A stretch of DNA of 64,000 nt from Gammaproteobacteria bacterium (GTDB taxonomy: Bacteria; Pseudomonadota; Gammaproteobacteria; Pseudomonadales; Pseudohongiellaceae): positions 124,001 through 188,000 of the forward strand of contig PASF01000011.1 of assembly GCA_002711845.1 (NCBI GenBank), given 5' to 3'. Below, piece by piece: positions 56,546 through 64,000 of the stretch. The notes beneath the pieces are model-generated. The model was not told the DNA's origin. It did not search any database and worked only from the letters and a program-made list of their open reading frames with translations. How positions within the stretch are numbered: position 1 is the first letter of the stretch; each line of letters starts with the position of its first letter. Position numbers and translations under genes: made by a program.

Positions 56546-57532
56546 ATGAAGACAACGTTTCACAAACCCGCTTTACTGGCACTGCTGTGCACCAGCAGCC
56601 TTTACACCTTTGCCCAGGACGCCGACTGGCAGGTCCCTCGCACCATCAATGGCGACCCCGACCTGCAGGGCGTGTGGGCCAACAACAGCAGCACCCCACT
56701 GGAGCGCCCGGCATTTTTTGGCGACCGGCCGGAGCTGACCGCCGAAGAATTCGCCGAACTGCGCGCGCAGGCGGCAGAAATTGAAGCCAGCGGCGGTGAT
56801 GCACTGTTTGGTGACGGGTTCCTCAATGCTGTCATCACCGGCGAAGTTCAATCCTATGACCCGGCCACCGGCAACTACGATGCGGCCTGGATGGTTGACC
56901 GCAACCTGGAGAATCGCACCTCGCTGATTGTGGACCCGCCCAACGGCCGTATCCCTGCCATGACCGAAGAGGGTCGTGCCCGACTGCAGGCACGTGCTGC
57001 CAATCGCCCCGGCGCCACCGACTCGTACCTGGGCCGTCCATTGCAGGAGCGCTGTATCACCTGGGGAATGCCTTACATCATGGCGGGGTATAACAGTTAC
57101 TACCAGATCGTGCAGAGCGAGGACACCGTTGCCATCATTCAGGAAATGATCCACGACGTCAGAATAGTCCCCCTGAGTGACAAACCCCACGCCGACGAAC
57201 GCATCGAATTGTGGCATGGCGACTCGCGCGGCTGGTGGGAGGGAGACACGCTGGTGGTGCAGACCAAAAACTTCTCCGATCAGAGCCAATTCCGCGGCGC
57301 CGGCGCCAACCGCCTGTTCACCGAACGCTACACCCGCATCGCCAACGACATCCTCGAATACCAGTTCACCGTCGAAGATCCCAGCACCTGGGAACGACCG
57401 TGGACCGCTGTCATCAACTACACCGCCAGCGAAGACCCGATCTACGAATACGCCTGTCACGAAGGCAACTACGCCCTGATGGGTATCTTATCGGGTGCCA
57501 GAGCCGCAGAACGCGACGCACAGAACAACTAG
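56546..57532 (+). CDS. secreted protein of the DIPRTAxGxPDxxGLW family, paralog 4
   Basis: A 328-residue exported protein (signal peptide cleaved near TFAQ). It has the family start WQVPRTINGDPDLQGVWAN, then ERCITWGMPYIMAGYNSYY, QIVQSEDTVAII, EMIHDVRIVPL, WHGDSRGWWEGDTLVVQT, PWTAV and YEYACHEGNYALMGIL. GGAG eight bases before the ATG supports the start. It is in an apparent two-gene operon with paralog 3; the structured 84-nt element starts 28 bp after its stop. Function is unknown. Confidence 0.78.
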   Translation: MKTTFHKPALLALLCTSSLYTFAQDADWQVPRTINGDPDLQGVWANNSSTPLERPAFFGDRPELTAEEFAELRAQAAEIEASGGDALFGDGFLNAVITGEVQSYDPATGNYDAAWMVDRNLENRTSLIVDPPNGRIPAMTEEGRARLQARAANRPGATDSYLGRPLQERCITWGMPYIMAGYNSYYQIVQSEDTVAIIQEMIHDVRIVPLSDKPHADERIELWHGDSRGWWEGDTLVVQTKNFSDQSQFRGAGANRLFTERYTRIANDILEYQFTVEDPSTWERPWTAVINYTASEDPIYEYACHEGNYALMGILSGARAAERDAQNN

Positions 57533-57560
57533 AAACCAACAGATAAATTACTACCACACT

Positions 57561-57644
57561 GGCAGAGAGCGTCAGTGTGCAGGGCGCATCGCCTCGAAGC
57601 GCATGCCGCGAGAGCCGATCGCCCTTTGCGCTGGTGCCCGATCC
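57561..57644 (+). ncRNA. 84-nt structured element, copy A
   Basis: A hairpin element whose central 33 nt (57588-57620) are identical to copy B at 63287-63319. The arms differ in sequence between copies but pair internally in the same register. In A, AGGGCG (57581-57586) pairs with CGCCCT (57620-57625), and the outer arm 57569-57579 pairs with 57627-57637 with several G.T pairs. The apex can fold with ATCG/CGAT, CTC/GAG and GCG/CGC stems. It lies between convergent paralog 4 and ispH. The type is my best guess; a DNA repeat remains possible. Confidence 0.55.
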
Positions 57645-57670
57645 ACTAACCGAGAGCCGACCGCAAACAA

Positions 57671-58666
57671 CTAACGAGCCAGCTCCCGCGGCATCCTAAA
57701 CACGATATTCTCCTCAACCCCAGGCACCTCCAGCGGCGCCTGCCCCGAGATTTCCCGCAGCCGGTCAACCACCTGTTGCACAAGAATCTCCGGCGCCGAT
57801 GCACCCGCGGTCACCCCAAAGCGCTTTTTGCCTGCAAACCATTCAGGCTTCAGGTCATCCACACGGTCAATCAGATACGCTTCACAGCCCATACGTTCAG
57901 CCAGTTCACGCAAGCGATTGGAGTTGGAACTGTTCGGAGAGCCTACAACCAACAGCAGGTCCGACTCCAGCGCCAGTTGCTTAACCGCATCCTGGCGATT
58001 CTGTGTGGCATAACAGATATCCTTCTTGCGGGGCCCTTCGATGAGCGGAAAGCGCTCGCGCAGAGCATCGATGACCTTGGCAGTATCATCCATGGACAGG
58101 GTTGTCTGGGTAACATACGCCAGACGGGACGGATCTCTTACTGCCAGGCTGTACGCATCCTCAACTGACTCGACCAGGTATATACTGCCGCCTTTGCTGC
58201 AGTCGTACTGCCCCATGGTGCCTTCGACTTCAGGGTGGCGTGCATGACCGATCAGCACGCATTCGCGACCTTCCGCACTAAAACGCATGACTTCGAGGTG
58301 TACTTTGGTCACCAATGGACAGGTAGCATCAAACACCTGGAACCCGCGAGCAACGGCTTCCTCCTGTACCTGCTGCGAAACGCCGTGAGCGCTGAAAATG
58401 ACAATGGGCTGCCGCCCCAGGCTATCAGCAAGCGGCACGTCGCCAAGTTCGTCAACGAATATCGCGCCGCGCTGACGCAAAGTATCCACCACAAACTTGT
58501 TATGCACGACTTCGTGCCGCACGTAGATGGGCGCACCGTACACATCCAGCGCACGATTGACTATATCGATGGCACGGTCAACACCGGCGCAGAAACCTCG
58601 CGGATTGGCGAGTCTTATCTGCGCACCCGGCGGGACCTCCACGTCGAACATCTGCACTGCACTCAT
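57671..58666 (-). CDS. ispH: 4-hydroxy-3-methylbut-2-enyl diphosphate reductase
   Basis: The last enzyme of the MEP isoprenoid pathway, reducing HMBPP to IPP and DMAPP with an iron-sulfur cluster. The 331-residue product is typical. The three cluster cysteines are in [10 protein letters not shown] (C26), FDATCPLV and [16 protein letters not shown] and SAHGVS carry the conserved active-site His residues, and [11 protein letters not shown] follows. It is downstream of fkpB on the same strand, the usual gammaproteobacterial order. Confidence 0.96.
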   Translation of the reverse strand: MSAVQMFDVEVPPGAQIRLANPRGFCAGVDRAIDIVNRALDVYGAPIYVRHEVVHNKFVVDTLRQRGAIFVDELGDVPLADSLGRQPIVIFSAHGVSQQVQEEAVARGFQVFDATCPLVTKVHLEVMRFSAEGRECVLIGHARHPEVEGTMGQYDCSKGGSIYLVESVEDAYSLAVRDPSRLAYVTQTTLSMDDTAKVIDALRERFPLIEGPRKKDICYATQNRQDAVKQLALESDLLLVVGSPNSSNSNRLRELAERMGCEAYLIDRVDDLKPEWFAGKKRFGVTAGASAPEILVQQVVDRLREISGQAPLEVPGVEENIVFRMPRELAR

Positions 58667-58716
58667 TTACATCTCCTGATGCCTGCCTTGCGAAACCACA
58701 GGCTCAATGACCGGAA

Positions 58717-59238
58717 TTACAACTGAATCCTGACAGCCTCGGTACCTGGCGCAATCACTGACAGTATATCGGCTGTGAACAGGATATCGCGTCCTGCCAG
58801 TGGGTGATTGAAGTCAATTAGCACATGCAATTCACCGATCTGGCGCAGCACACCGGGTATTTCATTGCCACCGGCATCGGCGAACGACACCACAGTGCCT
58901 TCCTCCACCGGATCGGTGGTATTGGCCAGCAACCCGGCAAAACGCTGCCTCGGGAAGGACTGCACGTTGTCCGGATTGATCGCGCCGAACGCCTGTTCCG
59001 GCGGAAGCGTTACCGACACTGAAGCGCCCTGCCCGGCGCCCAACAGCGCCGCTTCGAAACCCGGCAGTAAATTGCCATCGCCCACCCTGAAGGTCGCCGG
59101 TGCTTTGCCATAATTACTGTCGATTTCCGTCCCATCAGGCAGTGATAGTGAAAAATGCAAGGTCACACGGGCGCCTTCACAGACCACGGGGCTGGCAACT
59201 GCCGGCGCCTGCTGATCGTCTTTCTCGGGATCATGCAT
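58717..59238 (-). CDS. fkpB: FKBP-type peptidyl-prolyl cis-trans isomerase (FkpB/SlpA)
   Basis: A 173-residue SlyD/FkpB-type isomerase. The FKBP core shows [19 protein letters not shown] and [18 protein letters not shown], with an insert-in-flap domain ([19 protein letters not shown]) and [18 protein letters not shown]. It probably acts as a cytoplasmic chaperone. The start at 59238 overlaps the ileS stop by 8 bp, so the genes are translationally linked. In most relatives lspA sits between ileS and fkpB; it is missing here. The N-terminal tail is longer than in E. coli. Confidence 0.9.
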   Translation of the reverse strand: MHDPEKDDQQAPAVASPVVCEGARVTLHFSLSLPDGTEIDSNYGKAPATFRVGDGNLLPGFEAALLGAGQGASVSVTLPPEQAFGAINPDNVQSFPRQRFAGLLANTTDPVEEGTVVSFADAGGNEIPGVLRQIGELHVLIDFNHPLAGRDILFTADILSVIAPGTEAVRIQL

Positions 59239-62068
59239 AATAACGTTGCTCGCCGTCGCCGCTGATATTGTCCACACAACGGCCACACAGTTCGGGGTGC
59301 GATGCATGGGATCCGACGTCCGGACGATGATGCCAGCAGCGTACACATTTTTCCTGTGCAGACGGCGTGACCCGCAGCCGCAATCCTGGCAGCTCGGTGG
59401 CAACGGTGTCCGCAGCGTCGCCCGATGCCATGGGCTGCAAGGTGGCGGCTGACACAATCAGCACAAAACGCAGCTCATCTTTGAGTGTCGACAGCCGCTT
59501 CAGCAATACCTCGTCGCAATACAGGGTCACTTCCGCAGACAAGGCCGCACCTACTTTTTTCTCGGCGCGCTGTTTTTCCAGCTCCTTGTTGACGGCGGTC
59601 TTCACCTCGATGAGTTCGCGCCAGAAGGCATCGCTGAAATCATCCCGAACCGGCAATGCCGGCAGGCCCTCATCAAATTGTGCCAGGAATACCGACTCGG
59701 ACCGCTCACCGGGCACAAACTGCCATATTTCATCCGCTGTAAAGCTCAGGATCGGCGCAATCAGGCGTACCAGCACTTCGGTGATGTGATACATCGCAGT
59801 TTGTGTTGAGCGACGCGCCAGACCCTCTGGCTTGGCGGTGTATTGCCGGTCCTTGATAATATCCAGATAAAAACTGCCCAGCTCTATGACACAGAAATTA
59901 TGAACCTTTTGATACAAATTCAGGAACTGATAGTTTTCATAGTCCTGCTTGACCTGATCACGCAACTGCTGTGCCTGGCGAGTGATCCAGTAGTCCAGCG
60001 CCAGCATGTTTTCCGGTGCGACTGCGTCCGTGACCGGGTCAAACCCGTTCAGGTTAGACAATAGAAAACGCGCGGTATTGCGAATGCGTCGGTAGGCATC
60101 GGCAACCCGCTTGAGGATTTCCGGCGACACCGCCATCTCGCCGCGGTAATCCGTGGCCGCAACCCACAAACGCAGAATGTCGGCACCGTAGTCATTGAAT
60201 ACTTCCTGCGGAGAAATGGTATTACCGATGGATTTTGACATCTTGCGGCCATCGGCATCCACAGTAAAGCCATGTGTCAGCACCTGCTTGTAAGGTGCTG
60301 TCCCATTCATGGCGATGGCGGTTTTTAATGACGACTGAAACCATCCGCGATGCTGGTCGGATCCTTCCAGATACAGGTCAGCCGGATAACCCAACCCTTC
60401 ACGTTGTTGCAGGACAGAAAAATGCGTGACACCGGAATCGAACCAGACGTCGAGGGTGTCAGTCACTTTATTGTAGTCACGGGCATCAGCACCCAGCAGG
60501 TCTTCTGCACTGGCTTCAAACCAGGCCTCAATACCTTTTGCTTCAATGCGTGTCGCAACCTGCTCGATCAGATCTGCCGTATCCGGGTGTAACGTCCCGG
60601 TCTGTTTATGGACAAACAGCGTGATGGGCACACCCCAGGTACGCTGTCGCGACACACACCAGTCCGGGCTGCCCTTGAGCATCAACTCGATTCGTGCCTG
60701 TCCCCACTCGGGCACCCACTTCACACCCTTGACGGCGGCAAGCGAGTCATCCAGCAACCCTTTCTCAGTCATGCTGATAAACCATTGCGGCGTGGCCCGG
60801 TAGATCAACGGCGTTTTGGTGCGCCAGCAATGCGGATAGCTGTGGCGGATTTTCTCCATCATCACCAGTGCCTGCTCGCGACGCAGTATGTCCAATACCT
60901 GCTCATCCGCCTTGTACACATGCACCCCGGCCAGCTCACCAGCTGCCTCGACAAACACGCCGTTTTCATCGACCAGATTCAGTGTCCCCAGGCCATAAGT
61001 CTGACCGGCGATAAAGTCTTCCATGCCATGATCGGGCGCCGTGTGCACCGCGCCGGTACCGGCGTCTGTGGTGACATGATCGCCCAGCAGCACGGGCACC
61101 TGACGGTTGACAAAAGGATGCTGCAAACGCTGGCCTTCCAGCACCGCGCCTTTCGCCAGTCCGAGACGCTCGACCCTGTCACAACCGTAACGCGCCATGA
61201 CTTCGTCCTGCATGTCGGCGGCAACGATCAGCAGCTCTTCACCCATTGCCTCATCAACCGTGCAACGCAGCAGCGCATATTCCAGGTTTTCGTTCAGGCA
61301 GACTGCCTGGTTTGAAGGCAATGTCCAGGGTGTTGTGGTCCAGATGACCAGAGACATGTTTCTGTCACCCGCCACCGCCTCGGTGACTGCAAACGCCGTC
61401 AACCACGATGCCCGCTCCAACACCGCAAACCGGACATCGATGGCGAAGGACGTTTTATCCTGATATTCGACTTCTGCTTCAGCCAGGGCTGACGCTCCCA
61501 CTACACTCCAGTAAACTGGCTTGAAACCTTTCACCAGATGGCCGTTGGCGGCGATACGCCCGAGCGCGCGCACGATATTGGCCTCGGTATCAAAATTCAT
61601 GGTCAGGTAGGGATTATCCCAGTCGCCAAACACGCCCAGACGCACAAAATCCTTCTTCTGATTCTCCACCTGCCTGGCGGCGTAATCACGACAGGCCTGG
61701 CGGAATGCCGCATGACTGATCTTCTGCCCGGCCTTGCCTTTTTTCTTTTCCACATTGTGTTCGATCGGCAACCCGTGGCAGTCCCATCCCGGCACATAGG
61801 GCGCATCAAAACCCGCCAGTGTGCGTGACTTGACGATGATGTCTTTCAGCGTTTTATTGACTGAGTGACCCAAATGCAGATCGCCGTTGGCGTAAGGGGG
61901 GCCATCATGAAGAATGAAAGACGGACGACCAGCACTGCTCTCACGAATCCGGCGATACAGATCCATGTCTTGCCAACGGGCCAGCATACCCGGCTCCCGC
62001 TGCGCCAGGCTGGCTTTCATGGGGAAGTCGGTAAAGGGCAAATTCAGGGTCTGTTTGTAGTCAGTCAT
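59231..62068 (-). CDS. ileS: isoleucyl-tRNA synthetase
   Basis: Class Ia synthetase charging tRNA-Ile in the cytoplasm. The 945-residue bacterial-type protein has HLGH (residues 65-68, in [13 protein letters not shown]), a full CP1 editing domain, KMSKS at about 609 ([10 protein letters not shown]), and a C-terminal zinc finger with CVRCWHH and LCGRCVDNI. The start fits the family. It lies between ribF (149 bp upstream) and fkpB (8-bp overlap) in one strand-wise cluster. Confidence 0.96.
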   Translation of the reverse strand: MTDYKQTLNLPFTDFPMKASLAQREPGMLARWQDMDLYRRIRESSAGRPSFILHDGPPYANGDLHLGHSVNKTLKDIIVKSRTLAGFDAPYVPGWDCHGLPIEHNVEKKKGKAGQKISHAAFRQACRDYAARQVENQKKDFVRLGVFGDWDNPYLTMNFDTEANIVRALGRIAANGHLVKGFKPVYWSVVGASALAEAEVEYQDKTSFAIDVRFAVLERASWLTAFAVTEAVAGDRNMSLVIWTTTPWTLPSNQAVCLNENLEYALLRCTVDEAMGEELLIVAADMQDEVMARYGCDRVERLGLAKGAVLEGQRLQHPFVNRQVPVLLGDHVTTDAGTGAVHTAPDHGMEDFIAGQTYGLGTLNLVDENGVFVEAAGELAGVHVYKADEQVLDILRREQALVMMEKIRHSYPHCWRTKTPLIYRATPQWFISMTEKGLLDDSLAAVKGVKWVPEWGQARIELMLKGSPDWCVSRQRTWGVPITLFVHKQTGTLHPDTADLIEQVATRIEAKGIEAWFEASAEDLLGADARDYNKVTDTLDVWFDSGVTHFSVLQQREGLGYPADLYLEGSDQHRGWFQSSLKTAIAMNGTAPYKQVLTHGFTVDADGRKMSKSIGNTISPQEVFNDYGADILRLWVAATDYRGEMAVSPEILKRVADAYRRIRNTARFLLSNLNGFDPVTDAVAPENMLALDYWITRQAQQLRDQVKQDYENYQFLNLYQKVHNFCVIELGSFYLDIIKDRQYTAKPEGLARRSTQTAMYHITEVLVRLIAPILSFTADEIWQFVPGERSESVFLAQFDEGLPALPVRDDFSDAFWRELIEVKTAVNKELEKQRAEKKVGAALSAEVTLYCDEVLLKRLSTLKDELRFVLIVSAATLQPMASGDAADTVATELPGLRLRVTPSAQEKCVRCWHHRPDVGSHASHPELCGRCVDNISGDGEQRYYA

Positions 62069-62216
62069 CTTGTCTCACTCATCGAACAGGTTGTGCCTGT
62101 GGTTCATCAATTTTGGCGCTCATCTGGCTCGTTCATGTCGCTGTTGTCGGAACACATCAGTCAGAACGCTTACGTCAGAACGTATCTCTAGTCGTTATTG
62201 CAGTGGCCCGACGCTG

Positions 62217-63173
62217 CTATTGCCTGAAGCGCGAGAAGTATTGTCGGACCTCCTCCACATCCAGGGCAATCCGGGTCTTGAGCGCTTCCAGCGAATCAAA
62301 CTTCTGCTCCGGTCGCACCCGGTGCCGAAATGTCACTGACACTCTGGCGCCATATATTTCCTGATCAAAGTCCAACAGGTGCACCTCAAGCAAGGCCTTG
62401 CCAGCCTCTTTGACCGTCGGGCGATAACCAATGTTGGCCGCACCCACTGCATCAATTTTCTCATCCTCGCCCAGGATAATTTCCACGGTGCAGGCATACA
62501 CGCCATGCAAAGGGATATTGCGCCGATTCAGCGCCAGATTACAGGTTGGAAACCCGAGATCGCGACCCAGCTGTTGTCCGCGTACCACCGTGCCGGAGAT
62601 GGCATACGGTCGGCCAAGAATGTCTGCCACCCGGCCGAAATCCGCTTTGGCCAGACATTCACGCACATATGTACTGCTGACACGAACACCTTCGGACTCG
62701 CAACTGGCGGTTTCCTCGACATCAAAGCCGGCACTCTGACCAACGCGACGCAGCAGTTGAAAGTCGCCGGCACGCTGATAGCCAAAGCGGAAATCGTTTC
62801 CTACGATCAGACAGCGAACCTTGAGACCCGCTACCAACACATCGTCAATATAGGATTCGGGACTCAGCCGGCTGAGTTCCCGATTGAATTCCAGCAGGTA
62901 TACGTAGTCAACGCCCAACGCCCGCAGCAACGCCACCTTCTCGCCCGCTTCGCTCAGACGCGGCGGACAATCCCGGGGATCACTGGCGAAAAACTCCTCC
63001 GGATGCGGCTCAATGACAATCACCACAGACGGCACGCCATAGGCAGCCGCTTTCTCCAGCAACTGCGCCACAATGCGCTGATGCCCAAGATGGACCCCAT
63101 CAAATTTGCCAATCGTCGCTACACAGCCATCATGCTGGCGCAGGAACCCTTCAGTACTGTGGATGACTTTCAT
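62217..63173 (-). CDS. ribF: bifunctional riboflavin kinase / FAD synthetase
   Basis: A 318-residue enzyme that makes FMN from riboflavin and FAD from FMN. The N-terminal adenylyltransferase domain has ATIGKFDGVHLGHQ (about residues 19-32) and a later VGNDFRFGY and VSSTYVREC. The C-terminal kinase domain shows GRDLGFPTCNL and GVYAC. It precedes ileS on the same strand, as is usual. A TATAAT box lies 26 bp before the start. Confidence 0.95.
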   Translation of the reverse strand: MKVIHSTEGFLRQHDGCVATIGKFDGVHLGHQRIVAQLLEKAAAYGVPSVVIVIEPHPEEFFASDPRDCPPRLSEAGEKVALLRALGVDYVYLLEFNRELSRLSPESYIDDVLVAGLKVRCLIVGNDFRFGYQRAGDFQLLRRVGQSAGFDVEETASCESEGVRVSSTYVRECLAKADFGRVADILGRPYAISGTVVRGQQLGRDLGFPTCNLALNRRNIPLHGVYACTVEIILGEDEKIDAVGAANIGYRPTVKEAGKALLEVHLLDFDQEIYGARVSVTFRHRVRPEQKFDSLEALKTRIALDVEEVRQYFSRFRQ

Positions 63174-63198
63174 CGCCGGAAGCTGCCGAAAAACGCGG

Positions 63199-63204
63199 AT
63201 TATA
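63199..63204 (-). promoter_or_regulatory. -10 box for ribF
   Basis: On the minus strand TATAAT (63199-63204) is a perfect -10 hexamer placed 26 bp before the ribF ATG. The best -35 at 17 bp (TGGGAA) is poor, so the promoter may be weak or need activation. Confidence 0.5.
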
Positions 63205-63259
63205 ACGCGTCAAGGCCCAGCTTCCCACCGCCGAATACCATCGCCCGCCGCACGGGCCA

Positions 63260-63343
63260 GGCAGCGGGTCGCAGAACACGGCGTGTATCGCCTCGAAGCG
63301 CATGCCGCGAGAGCCGATCACGCCGGGTTCTGCGGCCCGATCC
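63260..63343 (+). ncRNA. 84-nt structured element, copy B
   Basis: The second copy, with the same total length, the same ends (GGCAG at the left, GCCCGATCC at the right) and the same 33-nt apex (63287-63319) as copy A. Its arms are nearly perfect: 63265-63277 pairs with 63327-63339 (13 pairs, one T.G), and 63279-63285 with 63319-63325 (7 pairs). It lies between ribF and a small membrane-protein gene, ending 8 bp short of that gene's stop on the other strand. Confidence 0.55.
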
Positions 63344-63351
63344 CCAGACCC

Positions 63352-63585
63352 TCAGGACTCGCTATCGGCAGCAGCATCTGCCAGCCTGGCGCGTCCGCTC
63401 CGGTACAACCACCGCCCCAGCACCAGCGCCCCGACGATCACAACAAACTGCCCCACAAACACGTTCGCCACCGAAATGGAATCCGGACGCGTCATGATAA
63501 AACCGAGATTGACTGCCGTGAGCAACGCTAAAACCACACAGAATAGAGACAGTGCTAGAAGGACAAAGCCAGCTATTTTTTGCAT
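63352..63585 (-). CDS. small two-helix membrane protein
   Basis: A 77-residue protein with hydrophobic helices at about 5-28 and 42-62, and a charged C-terminal tail. The ATG at 63585 has GGGAG eight bases upstream, supporting translation. No family is recognised. Its stop is next to structured element B, and it diverges from the right-edge membrane gene. Confidence 0.6.
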   Translation of the reverse strand: MQKIAGFVLLALSLFCVVLALLTAVNLGFIMTRPDSISVANVFVGQFVVIVGALVLGRWLYRSGRARLADAAADSES

Positions 63586-63716
63586 TGTTGGCTCCCGCGA
63601 ACGCTATAGAATCTTTGGTTTCGATTATGGCAGCGTCAGCGGCCACCGACAACTGGATCAACATCGCACAGGGCGGTATCATCAGGGTTTACGCAAACCG
63701 GGAAAAATGGAGCCTT

Positions 63717-64000
63717 ATGCTGGGCCAATTGTTGATAACCCTGCTGGTCATCGTTGCTGCCGTCATCGTTGTTCGCCGACAGCGTGCTGCGCAACGGGCT
63801 GCCGCGCCCAAGCCCCAATCTGGCAAACCTGCTGACCCCTGGCAAGGGCACAACCGGCAGAATGCCGCAGCGCCCCGGCCCACCAACACCCAGACGCCCA
63901 TGGCCCAACCCATGAAATCAGTCCTGTGGCTGGTGCTGGCGGGCATTGTTGTGATTGGCAGCATGGTCAGCTTTCTGCACTGGCAGGATCAACAACGCCT
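63717..64000 (+). CDS. membrane protein of unknown function (3' end outside window)
   Basis: At least 94 residues, cut by the window edge. A first helix (LLITLLVIVAAVIVV, about residues 5-19) is followed by a basic RRQR stretch, a Pro/Gln/Ala-rich linker of about 45 residues, then a second helix (VLWLVLAGIVVIGSMV). The ATG at 63717 has GGAG four bases upstream. The frame is open upstream to an ATG at 63627, but that start lacks a ribosome-binding site. No function is assigned. Confidence 0.55.
   Translation, partial: MLGQLLITLLVIVAAVIVVRRQRAAQRAAAPKPQSGKPADPWQGHNRQNAAAPRPTNTQTPMAQPMKSVLWLVLAGIVVIGSMVSFLHWQDQQR

Noticed and set aside
57588-57620. Treating the identical 33 nt as part of a coding repeat
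   Set aside because: Both copies lie between genes, in different frames relative to any open frame, and the arms covary as pairs rather than as codons.
57561-57644. Reading the 84-nt element as a tRNA, integron attC site or CRISPR repeat
   Set aside because: No cloverleaf or T-loop pattern, no attC core sites at the arm ends, and only two copies far apart with no spacers.
62379-63497. 372-codon frame antisense to ribF and crossing structured element B
   Set aside because: The ribF motifs are clear on the other strand; the frame has no start signal and runs through the hairpin.
1-64000. Prophage, insertion sequence, CRISPR-Cas or secretion-system island
   Set aside because: No integrase, transposase, phage structural, cas or secretion genes were found; the gene set is chromosomal housekeeping mixed with exported proteins.

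Overview
The window reads as one continuous piece of a gammaproteobacterial chromosome. Base composition is moderately high in G+C by eye. Supporting gene orders are lptF-lptG beside pepA-valS, ribF-ileS-fkpB-ispH, an uninterrupted recC-recB-recD operon, and a moxR-DUF58-tgpA operon. A marine or aquatic oligotroph is a reasonable guess, but genus cannot be fixed from sequence alone. I see no rRNA, tRNA, insertion sequence, prophage or CRISPR array. Promoters often carry a TATACT or TATAAT -10 box with a variable -35.

Layout. 1-8 kb: the end of a LeuA-like gene, the lptG/lptF/thioesterase operon (minus), then pepA and valS (plus). 7.9-19 kb: a small Fur-box-controlled gene, a secreted glycosidase-like protein with an NHL lipoprotein, a DASH cryptochrome, a secreted TPR protein, a PadR/HAAS-type pair diverging from a Tat-exported nitroreductase-MarR operon, and a LigD-like phosphoesterase and polymerase as two overlapping genes. 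19-31.5 kb: a BON-MscS channel, moxR-DUF58-tgpA, a nucleoside salvage pair (udk, CNT transporter), a tiny lipoprotein, a methyltransferase, an isoquinoline-oxidoreductase-type molybdoenzyme and a diguanylate cyclase. 31.5-43 kb: sbcD and sbcC separated by two opposite-strand genes, a LysE exporter with a DUF5916 protein, and secreted-family paralog 2 with two small membrane proteins. 43-54 kb: a methyltransferase and recCBD. 54-64 kb: a dipeptidase with a gamma-glutamylcyclotransferase, paralogs 3 and 4, then ispH-fkpB-ileS-ribF and a cut-off membrane protein.

DNA repair and recombination are well represented: RecBCD, SbcCD, a LigD-type PE/POL pair and a photolyase-family protein. Envelope biogenesis (LptFG) and translation/isoprenoid housekeeping genes (ValS, IleS, RibF, IspH) form the conserved skeleton. 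Between them lie exported proteins of unknown role, including four members of one paralogous secreted family (33.5, 41.1, 55.7 and 56.5 kb).

The most unusual signal is non-coding. Two 84-nt elements (57561-57644 and 63260-63343) share an identical 33-nt apex. Their flanking arms differ in sequence, yet each pair of arms is self-complementary in exactly the same register, with several two-sided compensatory changes. This looks like a structured RNA or hairpin repeat. The non-Watson-Crick pairs are G.T only when read on the plus strand.
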